Assembly: GCA_025782575.1 (NCBI GenBank)
Contig: JALGYY010000017.1
Location: forward strand, 919,892-983,891
Origin: a bacterium
Lineage (GTDB): Bacteria > Orphanbacterota > Orphanbacteria > Orphanbacterales > Orphanbacteraceae
Length of the DNA: 64,000 nt
Direction: 5' to 3'
Shown: positions 52,507-59,162 of the stretch, in pieces
Layout of the letters: the number at the start of each line of letters is the position of its first letter
Numbering within the stretch: the first letter of the stretch is position 1
Made by a program: the position numbers and the translations under genes
Notes under the pieces: model-generated
What the model was told of the DNA's origin: nothing
The model's input: the letters and a program-made list of their open reading frames with translations, nothing else
The model's database searches: none

Positions 52507-52547
52507 GCTCCAGTAAGACTCTAATCAGACTCTAATCGCACTCCAAT
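52507..52547 (-). promoter_or_regulatory. Four-copy 11-bp-spaced operator candidate in the RHH1 leader
   Basis: On the plus strand the octamers GCTCCAGT (52507), ACTCTAAT (52518), ACTCTAAT (52529) and ACTCCAAT (52540) begin exactly 11 bp apart. They lie between the promoter and the start codon at 52497. One helical turn between half-sites is the spacing used by RHH repressors such as Arc. All repeats therefore face one side of the helix, suggesting cooperative binding of RHH1 and/or RHH2 dimers. Confidence 0.7.
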
Positions 52548-52567
52548 ATGACTACCACAAGGCTCAG

Positions 52568-52596
52568 ATCATAGCCATATGCCGCGCCCCTGTCAA
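52568..52596 (-). promoter_or_regulatory. Near-consensus sigma-70 promoter of the sat/cysC/AP operon
   Basis: On the minus strand, TTGACA (52591-52596) and TATGAT (52568-52573) are separated by exactly 17 bp. Transcription would start near 52561, giving a leader of about 64 bases that contains the four octamers. Confidence 0.8.
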
Positions 52597-52611
52597 TTCA
52601 GAATTTGGAAT

Positions 52612-54465
52612 TCAGCGAATGGGGGGAAGGAGAATCGTAACGGGGGAGTCCTCATCATGCTGGTAGATCGTCCGCCAGGATTCCAATTCGGCCTGGATGG
52701 CGCTGCTCTTGTAGAAGACCATCTGGGTAAAGTCGTCGAGCACGACCGCCCCCGGGGGGTTGTTCCGAAAATAGTCGTAGGTAAAATCGGCCCACTCGCC
52801 ATCCACTTCCTCTCGAAAAGACCCGAGCGGATGGTTCAGCCTCAGAAAGGGCATTCTCCCGGCCGCGTAGGACCAGATCATCCCGCCTGACATGACTTCC
52901 TCGTCCGGTTCCGTCTGCGCCTTGATGATCTCCACCACCTCCCGTACCAGATCCGGATGCCACGGTGCCTGGTAGCTGACTCCCCCTTTAGTCATGGTGG
53001 TATTGGCTGAGAAGATTAAGCCGAACAGAGTTACGCCCACCAGCATCCGGCCGGCGATCGCTTCCCTGGCAGCGTAGAGGGAAAGCACCGTTGCCATGAT
53101 AAACAGGGCGAGTCCCACGAGTAAGGTCTGGGCAGGACTGATCCCGCTAAGGGGCGCCCCGGCGCGTCGGAGTGCGAACAACAGAAGAAGCAGCCCGGTA
53201 CCGAGGACGAGCGAGATGGTCCCGTGCCGGCGCATGGCGAAGGGCGCAGCCAACAGGACCAGCATGATGAAGGCCGCCCCACCCGCCAGTGTCAGGCTCT
53301 CAATCCAGACAGGCATCCGGTCGGAAATGGTAAGAACACCCCCTGCCAGCAGAATGGCGGCGACCCCTGCGTGGAGCCAGCCGAAACTGCATTGCCTGCC
53401 TGCGGCCGCGAGACCGGCACCGCCAATAATTGCGAGGAGTGGTTCGAATTCGCGGGCATATCCGGGAAAGAATCCGCGAGCGTACATCCAGTAACCATAG
53501 AATGCCGCGAGCGTCATAATACTGATCAGCAGCATTCGCAAGACGCGTTTCGAAGTCTCGCCTGTCTTGATTCCCAGACGGGTAATCGCGGTAACGGCCG
53601 CTACCAGGATGAGGGGCATGATCATCTTGAAAGTAACCGCAAGATAGAGACCGCTGCTCGGCCTCCCCAGTGTCTCGATCACTTCGGTACCGGCAGCTGA
53701 AACATCCTGGGTGGTTTGGGAGAGCGCCGCTCCCAGAAAGCCTTCAACCGCCTCGAGACCAAGGGCGATCGGATTCAGCCTGTTGTGCCACATCGCTTCG
53801 AAGCTCAGCCAGCGGCCGAAGTATGCGAACACGAGAACCACGATGGCGAGAAACCCGCAGACGAGCGGCCCGCCGAGCCTGAGAACGCCCCCTCTTTTGC
53901 GCTCGAAGACAATAAGATAGATCATGAGGGCCAGAGCGACGGCAAGAGCGGATTCACGCACATAGAATCCGCAGGCGAGAAGTACTCCGGCAGCGAGATA
54001 GGTCCTGCTCGTAGCCGACGTTGCCGCCAGAACGGCAGCGAGGGTCAGGCACATGACGATCGGCTGGGTCTGGACCGCTGTCGAATAGTGGACGGTGAGG
54101 GACGAGAATAGAAACAGCCCGGCTGCCACCGGGCCGGCGGGGGGACCACCGATCATGCGGGCGGCCCGGGAGACCAGAATCGCTGTGGTCAGCGTGAACA
54201 GCATCGATACGATTCGGCCGGATGTGAGCGTCTGTCCCAGAACCGCCTGGAACAGAGCGTGTATGTAACAATAGAGAGGTTGTCTCGAACCGTAGTCGAC
54301 GAACGGCACTTCCCCGAAGAGGATCCTTTTGGCGCTCATGAGATGAGCCCCTTCATCGGGAGAGATCCACCGATGGGGGATCAACCAGACATAAAGCGCT
54401 ATGGCGATGGAAAATATTGCCCCGTAGGCCGCCCAATAGGAATAGTTTTGTTTCTGTTCGCCCAT
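52612..54465 (-). CDS. GT39/ArnT-like membrane glycosyltransferase
   Basis: A 617-residue polytopic protein with about 12 membrane segments. The first loop has WISPDEGAHLMSAKRIL followed by PFVDYGSRQPLY, the Asp-Glu catalytic-loop pattern of dolichyl-phosphate-mannose/ArnT-type (GT39/GT83) transferases. These use polyprenyl-phosphate sugars as donors and glycosylate proteins or lipid A in the periplasm. The C-terminal 110 residues form a soluble domain. The start at 54465 follows GGGGCGAA and begins MGEQKQ just before TM1. It ends 15 bp upstream of the sat-operon promoter, so it is a separate unit. Confidence 0.85.
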   Translation of the reverse strand: MGEQKQNYSYWAAYGAIFSIAIALYVWLIPHRWISPDEGAHLMSAKRILFGEVPFVDYGSRQPLYCYIHALFQAVLGQTLTSGRIVSMLFTLTTAILVSRAARMIGGPPAGPVAAGLFLFSSLTVHYSTAVQTQPIVMCLTLAAVLAATSATSRTYLAAGVLLACGFYVRESALAVALALMIYLIVFERKRGGVLRLGGPLVCGFLAIVVLVFAYFGRWLSFEAMWHNRLNPIALGLEAVEGFLGAALSQTTQDVSAAGTEVIETLGRPSSGLYLAVTFKMIMPLILVAAVTAITRLGIKTGETSKRVLRMLLISIMTLAAFYGYWMYARGFFPGYAREFEPLLAIIGGAGLAAAGRQCSFGWLHAGVAAILLAGGVLTISDRMPVWIESLTLAGGAAFIMLVLLAAPFAMRRHGTISLVLGTGLLLLLFALRRAGAPLSGISPAQTLLVGLALFIMATVLSLYAAREAIAGRMLVGVTLFGLIFSANTTMTKGGVSYQAPWHPDLVREVVEIIKAQTEPDEEVMSGGMIWSYAAGRMPFLRLNHPLGSFREEVDGEWADFTYDYFRNNPPGAVVLDDFTQMVFYKSSAIQAELESWRTIYQHDEDSPVTILLPPIR

Positions 54466-54620
54466 TTCGCCCCTACTGATCCACAAATGACGGCCCGATT
54501 GCAACTGGAATAGCTGTTTTCCGCTGATCGGACGGTAGAGGCCTGGAGGTGAGCGACCCCTCCCAAACCGCTCATGGCCCGTAGCTACCGTTGGGCCATT
54601 GACACTCCCCTGCCGAGCCC

Positions 54621-54850
54621 CCGTCCGAAGCCGGGCGATCCTCCTCGCGGGAGAATTAGGGAGACGAGGCCGGGCGGGACCTGTTTAATTTAATTATGGG
54701 GACACAATACGTAACTCCCCCGCTCCATTCTGGCGGAATTACGTATTGTGTCCCCATAATTAAGTTAAACGGGCCGAGCGAGCCAGCGAGGGGCGACGAC
54801 AAGAGTCCCGCAGCGGCTCCTCGGGAGGAGGATCGCCCGGCTACGGACGG
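54621..54850. repeat. Outer inverted repeat enclosing palindrome copy 3
   Basis: Arms 54621-54646 (starting CCGTCCG, containing GGGCGATCCTCCTC) and 54825-54850 pair over 26 bp with one mismatch. They enclose about 180 bp whose centre is the palindromic repeat. The nested structure suggests a small non-autonomous mobile element or a large stem-loop in RNA. Confidence 0.75.
54683..54770. repeat. Palindromic intergenic repeat, copy 3
   Basis: Arms 54683-54718 and 54735-54770 (36 bp each) pair with two mismatches. They share GGGGACACAATAC with the copies at 7464 and 41707, while the outer parts differ (TTTAATTTAATTAT). Confidence 0.88.
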
Positions 54851-54896
54851 GAGAATTCCCAGCCTGGGTAGGAGCGGCGAGGGAGGTCAGCTGACG

Positions 54897-56006
54897 ATGA
54901 GATCCGAACCATTGAGATCGAGCAGGCGCAATCGTTTCATCTTCGCCCCCCTCGGGCTTCTCGCACTCCTCGCCGTTTCGGGTTGCGGGGACGACCAACC
55001 GACAGACCCGGGCGACGCCAGCGCTCCGATCGACACATTTCCGCCCCGCGACACGATCACGATCGAGATCGACGGCCTCCCCCCCATGGCAATCCCCTCG
55101 AACAATCCGATTACCGTACAAGGCGTCCGGCTTGGCAGGCGTCTCTTCTACGATCCTATTTTATCGGGCGACAGCACACTCTCCTGCGGTGGTTGCCATG
55201 CCCCCCGGTTCGCGTTCAGCGACAGCTCGAACCGCTTCAGCGAGGGGATCGCCGGTTTATTGGCAGAGCGAAACACGCCGCCGATAATCAATGCGGGCTG
55301 GAGCGCCCAGCTCTTCTGGGATGGAAGGGCTCTTTCACTCGAGGACCAGGCGCGGGAGCCGGTTGCCGATCCGATCGAGATGAACCTGCCGTGGAATGAG
55401 GCGATCTCCCGGCTTCGCACCCACCGGGACTATCCCGCACTCTTCGGGCAGGCGTACGGCACTACGGAAATCACGGAGACAAAAGTGGTCCGAGCGATCG
55501 CCCAGTTCGAACGGACTCTCATTTCTCTCGATTCAAAGTATGATCGTTTTCTTCGAGATGAAGAGCCGTTCACGGATTCAGAACGGCAGGGACTCGCACT
55601 CTTCTTCAGTGAAAAAGGGGGATGCTTTCATTGTCACGGCGTGAACGATCTGCTGACCGATGATCTCTTTCATGACATCGCCCTCGACTCGATGCCACCG
55701 GACGCCGGAAGATCGGCCGTCACGTCTCTGGAAAGCGACCGAGGCAAATTCAAGACGCCCACGCTGCGAAATATAGAACTCACCCGACCGTACATGCATG
55801 ATGGCCGGTTTGATTCGCTCGAAGAGGTTCTCGACCATTACCGGTCGGGTGGGTTCCCTTCACCAAACGCGGACGCGCTCTTCCCCGTGGGCCGTGGGTT
55901 CGATCTCACCGATCAGGAAACGGCTGATCTGATCGCGTTTCTTAAGACGCTCACCGACCTCGGATTCGTGCAGAATCCCGACTACGGTCCGCCGGTAAAA
56001 GAGTAA
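54897..56006 (+). CDS. Di-haem cytochrome c peroxidase / MauG-family lipoprotein
   Basis: A 369-residue lipoprotein (signal LLALLAVSGC). Two haem motifs, CGGCH and CFHCH, are spaced as in bacterial di-haem peroxidases. Other family segments are GRRLFYDPILSGD before haem 1, TPPIINAGWSAQLFWDGRA, AIAQFERTLISLDSKYDRF between the haems, and FKTPTLRNIELTRPYMHDGR. It probably reduces hydrogen peroxide, or oxidises a partner, in the periplasm. The ATG at 54897 follows GGGAGG; the longer frame upstream reads through palindrome copy 3 and is rejected. It is convergent with the octahaem cytochrome. Confidence 0.92.
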   Translation: MRSEPLRSSRRNRFIFAPLGLLALLAVSGCGDDQPTDPGDASAPIDTFPPRDTITIEIDGLPPMAIPSNNPITVQGVRLGRRLFYDPILSGDSTLSCGGCHAPRFAFSDSSNRFSEGIAGLLAERNTPPIINAGWSAQLFWDGRALSLEDQAREPVADPIEMNLPWNEAISRLRTHRDYPALFGQAYGTTEITETKVVRAIAQFERTLISLDSKYDRFLRDEEPFTDSERQGLALFFSEKGGCFHCHGVNDLLTDDLFHDIALDSMPPDAGRSAVTSLESDRGKFKTPTLRNIELTRPYMHDGRFDSLEEVLDHYRSGGFPSPNADALFPVGRGFDLTDQETADLIAFLKTLTDLGFVQNPDYGPPVKE

Positions 56007-56035
56007 CGGCCGCCCGGACAAAAACCGGACGGCCG
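56007..56035. terminator. Bidirectional hairpin terminator between convergent genes
   Basis: Arms CGGCCGCCCGG (56007-56017) and CCGGACGGCCG (56025-56035) pair with one mismatch around loop ACAAAAA. The hairpin starts directly after the peroxidase stop codon and lies 26 bp beyond the stop of the convergent cytochrome gene. Confidence 0.75.
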
Positions 56036-56061
56036 CTCTCGAAATTCAATCAGTGCTCCGA

Positions 56062-57324
56062 TCAATTCTCCGCACGGAGCTCCTTATTCATCTGCTTGAT
56101 ATCCGTCAGATCGAGCTGCATCTCATTCCATCCGTACCATAGTGAGTAGTCCGGATTCTGGTGGAACGCGCCCTGGAAGAGACGCATCCTGTGCTTCAGA
56201 TGCATCACGAATAGCCGCTGCTCGATCGGCGTCGGCGCATCGTGGAACGTCAACAGGTCGGGAAACGCGTAAGCATAGTTATCCGGCTTCTCCAGAATGC
56301 TGTCCTGATAGAGGCCGGCCACAATCCTGATCGCCTCCGCGAATAACTTGTCTCCCTCCCGAATGATCCGATCGCCTTTCTCCAGATCGGCCTTAGCATA
56401 ATTCTCCGAATGGCACTCGGTGCAGGTAGCAAGCATCTTCGCCCGCTCCCTGTCGAAGTCCCCGGCAGTGAGACGGAGCACGTCGGCACCTGCCATCACG
56501 TCGAGCCGTGCCGTCGGTTTCCCATCGGGATCGAGTACGCCGAGGGCCTTCAGAATAGTCACTCGATTCGCCCACCATTCCTCATCCTCTCCCGGATAGG
56601 GAGCCAGCCCGTCAGTCCGAATACCAAGGAATCCCCAGGCTGTCCGCACCTCATGATTTCCTTCCTGCATGTGACAGGTCTGGCATGTAGGCGCGGCCGT
56701 CCCCTCGGGGAGGACACCGCTCTACACGAGAAGCGCCCGAACGCCGTGTTTCGAAGTGGAGTACATCTCCCATTGTGGGTGGTCAAATCCCATGTGGCAG
56801 GTCTGGCAAGCCTGCGGCTGACGAGCTTCTTCAGCCGAGAAAAGATGGCGCGTATGACACGCATCGCATGAAGCAATACCGAAACCGGTTTCGCCCGCGT
56901 CTTTCAGCGCCTGAATCTCACCTTCACTCTTGACGCCGATTTTGTGACACCCGCCACACCCTTTCATTCCCGATATGAGTTCCATCGGCTTGTAGTGGGT
57001 CGTGGGCATCGCATGAAGTACCGCCCACGCAATCGCGTGCTTTCCCTTTCGGAACTGGCCGACCTGGTCTTCATGGCACTCAGCGCAAACTTCAAGGGTC
57101 GGGATCCCCACATTGGCGACGTCCTCTGCAGTCTTATGATCGTCGCCATGGCATTCATTGCAGCCGATCTCATTTTCGGCATGAGCGCTCAGTTCCCAGT
57201 CACCCACAATTCCGGGAGTGAGATCGCGATGACATTCGATACAGGAGTCATCTGCATTGGAAAAAGATGGATAAAAGAGGAACAGTAAGAGGGTGAGCAC
57301 GGCAACAGGGGAACCATACTTCAT
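56062..57324 (-). pseudogene. Octahaem c-type cytochrome (HAO-like), interrupted by one in-frame amber codon
   Basis: One continuous frame of 421 codons with a single internal TAG at 56722-56724 (codon 201). The start at 57324 has GAGGAG upstream and a signal peptide (AVLTLLLFLFYPSFSNA). Six haem motifs precede the TAG (CIECH, CNECH, CAECH, CGGCH, CDACH, CQTCH) and two follow (CQTCH, CTECH). Eight haems is the number of the hydroxylamine-oxidoreductase family, and the C-terminus FKGAFH-like QGAFHQNPDYSLWYGW supports that relation. The TAG stands in KHGVRALLV-stop-SGVLPEG, not at a haem Cys. It may be a recent nonsense mutation, a sequencing error, or suppressed. All other residues look intact, so decay is minimal. 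Confidence 0.78.
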
Positions 57325-57504
57325 GATAGCGCTCCTCGTCTTGTGCCGGTCGGATCGGACAGGCCGGCTCGGAAACACTTGAACCCACACGAAGGTCGTG
57401 CGGACCAATTCAACCGATTTTCAGGCCGGGGATGGCTTATCGACGGGCCGAAGACCCTTCAGCATCGTAGCGAAGAGGACCATAGGCCGTCCAGATCAAA
57501 CAGG

Positions 57505-57519
57505 CGCCCCCACGGGGCG
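57505..57519 (-). terminator. Hairpin after the FmdB gene
   Basis: CGCCCC / GGGGCG with loop CAC, 15 bp beyond the stop codon at 57534 on the minus strand. A weak T-containing stretch (TGTTTGATCT) follows. Confidence 0.5.
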
Positions 57520-57533
57520 ACGAGTCAATTCGC

Positions 57534-57740
57534 TCAGGTGAATCCGCCGCCGGAAGAACATCCTCCGCCGGGCAGACCGCCGGATGTTCTGCCGGCAGGG
57601 GATGCGAATAGAGAAAGGATCCGCTTCCCGACACCCTTCTCGCACGAGGGGCAGGCCTGCTGTTCATCTCGCTCCGCAATTGATGTCATTACGTCGAACT
57701 GTTCATCACACTTGGAGCACTTGTATTCGAAAATGGGCAT
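57534..57740 (-). CDS. FmdB-family zinc-ribbon protein
   Basis: A 68-residue protein beginning MPIFEYKCSKCDEQFDV, the standard FmdB/CxxC-CxxC opening. Zinc ligands are Cys8, Cys11, Cys30 and Cys33 (CPSC). The rest is a low-complexity Gly/Ser-rich tail. FmdB proteins are thought to be regulators in C1/amide metabolism or small zinc-ribbon adaptors; the role here is unknown. AAGGAGAG lies six bases before the ATG. A perfect TATAAT (57770-57775, minus strand) stands 30 bp upstream. Confidence 0.9.
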   Translation of the reverse strand: MPIFEYKCSKCDEQFDVMTSIAERDEQQACPSCEKGVGKRILSLFASPAGRTSGGLPGGGCSSGGGFT

Positions 57741-57769
57741 TAAGCTCTCCTTCGTAGGTTACGAATATC

Positions 57770-57775
57770 ATTATA
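57770..57775 (-). promoter_or_regulatory. Candidate -10 box of the FmdB gene
   Basis: TATAAT on the minus strand, 30 bp upstream of the FmdB start. The plus strand in the same place reads TATACT and TACACT, which could serve the divergent SGNH hydrolase gene. No good -35 box at standard distance is seen. Confidence 0.4.
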
Positions 57776-57860
57776 CTAGATACACTCGTGATTCGATACG
57801 TCAAGGTGGGGGACGGATCGGAGCATTCGACCATTGCGCACTTGCGCGGGAAGGGGCGAG

Positions 57861-58928
57861 ATGAACAATCGGCTTCGAAGCCTTGCCGCGAATCTCTCTC
57901 TCCTCGTGGCAAGTCTCGTTTTTTTTCTGGTGCTCGGGGAAATCGCTCTTCAGGTCGGCCTCCCGATCTTCAAACCCCGCTTTACCAGGATTGATCCTGT
58001 GGTCGGCTGGTTCCACACCCCCTCCGCGAAAAACGATGAAGAAATCGAAGGGCACCAATACTCGCTGAGCTACAACAGTCATGGTTACCGTCCTCACGAG
58101 CACGAATATGCGAAGCCCGCGGGAACCAGGAGGGTGATCGTGCTTGGCGATTCTTTTGTAGACGCATCGGAAGTGGGGGACAACGAAACCTTCACATGGC
58201 TTCTCCAGGAGGAACTCCCCGGTGTCGAAGTGATCAATCTGGGCGTCTATGGGTACTCCACAGGACAGGAGTTGATCACCCTCGAAGATCGGGGCTTCCG
58301 ATATGATCCCGACCTGGTCCTTCTCGTTACGATGACAAACGATTACGATGACAATCTGCTGAACATCGCCTCGTTCGGACCGATTCCCCGTTTTGTATTG
58401 GATGGTGATTCAATCGCTCTCGAAAAAACCGGACATGAAAACGCGATGGCTACTTTCCGGAAGACCAACTTGCCTCTGCCCGGAATCCGGTTCTTTCACC
58501 AGCACAGTCTGCTCTACTATTTCCTGAATCACTATGTCTATCAGCGCCTGGCAGGGGGCAGAATCGAATCGATTATCGAGGAACAACGACATGCGATCGC
58601 CGGAGATGAAAAGCGAGAGCTTTACGCAAGAATCGTATGCCGCATGAGCGACATCTGCGAAGCGAGAGGAACAGCGCTCCGGGTTTTATTCGTCTATCCC
58701 GAGGCTCACCTGGAGGGTGAGATTGACTCCCCGTCACGCCGGGTGATCGAAACCCTCGAGTCCCGAGGGGTCGCTACTTTCGATCTTCATGGGCCATTAC
58801 GGGAGCGGCAGCTTTCGAGCGACCCCTCCCTCTACTACGAGCATGACTTCCACTGGAACCGGACAGGCCACCGTTTTGTGACCGATCTCCTCGCCCGGGA
58901 GATCCCGGCGTGGCTTCCCGAAAACTGA
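57861..58928 (+). CDS. Membrane-anchored SGNH/GDSL-family hydrolase
   Basis: A 355-residue protein with an N-terminal anchor (LSLLVASLVFFLVLGEIAL). The catalytic Ser98 lies in VIVLGDSF, the oxyanion Gly block in NLGVYGYSTGQE, the Asn block in VTMTNDYDD, and the catalytic Asp/His in HDFHWNRTGH. SGNH hydrolases of this kind often de-acylate or acylate polysaccharides. AAGGGG precedes the ATG at 57861. It is divergent from the FmdB gene and upstream of the polysaccharide-lyase-like gene on the same strand, separated by 234 bp. Confidence 0.88.
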   Translation: MNNRLRSLAANLSLLVASLVFFLVLGEIALQVGLPIFKPRFTRIDPVVGWFHTPSAKNDEEIEGHQYSLSYNSHGYRPHEHEYAKPAGTRRVIVLGDSFVDASEVGDNETFTWLLQEELPGVEVINLGVYGYSTGQELITLEDRGFRYDPDLVLLVTMTNDYDDNLLNIASFGPIPRFVLDGDSIALEKTGHENAMATFRKTNLPLPGIRFFHQHSLLYYFLNHYVYQRLAGGRIESIIEEQRHAIAGDEKRELYARIVCRMSDICEARGTALRVLFVYPEAHLEGEIDSPSRRVIETLESRGVATFDLHGPLRERQLSSDPSLYYEHDFHWNRTGHRFVTDLLAREIPAWLPEN

Positions 58929-59065
58929 TTCGAACGAACCCCGCAGGTCCGGTGTTCAACCTCCTGGAAGAAGCCCGCGCCGCAACCATTCGCTCCTGTG
59001 GTAGGGTGTGTAAGAGGTGTTTGGTTAAGAACTCCTCTATCTTGTTGAATTGAAATGCGATAGAT

Positions 59066-59095
59066 ATGGGGCTCCCCCCTCAATCTCGAGCCCAT
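59066..59095 (+). other. Leader hairpin before the heparinase-like gene
   Basis: ATGGGGCTC (59066-59074) pairs with GAGCCCAT (59088-59095), eight pairs with one bulged G around a 13-base loop, about 70 bp upstream of the start at 59163. It may be a transcription-pausing or mRNA-stabilising leader. No known riboswitch class is recognised. Confidence 0.35.
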
Positions 59096-59162
59096 GAGGC
59101 CGATAAGTGGCTTAGATGGATCTAGAGATATTCAACTTCTGATTCAAGCGGGAGAAGCGAGA

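Larger units (their letters stand above)
54466..54896. other. 431-bp intergenic region without a gene, densely folded
   Basis: I see no coding potential between the divergent glycosyltransferase and peroxidase genes. It contains a hairpin ATGGCCC / GGGCCAT (54574-54599), a 26-bp inverted repeat (54621-54646 with 54825-54850) and, inside it, palindrome copy 3. GGGAGG before 54897 is the ribosome site of the peroxidase gene. Confidence 0.7.

Noticed and set aside
52504-52547. Four short repeats as a minimal CRISPR array
   Set aside because: The unit is only 11 bp with no spacers and no cas genes nearby; an operator array fits much better.
54621-54850. Retron-like or group II intron-like RNA
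   Set aside because: No reverse transcriptase gene is near and no conserved retron or intron motif was seen.
54696-54896. N-terminal extension of the di-haem peroxidase through the palindrome
   Set aside because: It translates repeat DNA and would put a lipoprotein signal 70 residues inside the protein.
56722-56724. Amber codon as pyrrolysine
   Set aside because: Nothing in the window supports Pyl decoding, and the position is a linker, not an active-site residue.
58929-59162. Known riboswitch before the heparinase-like gene
   Set aside because: Only a simple bulged hairpin is visible; no conserved core of a known class was recognised.
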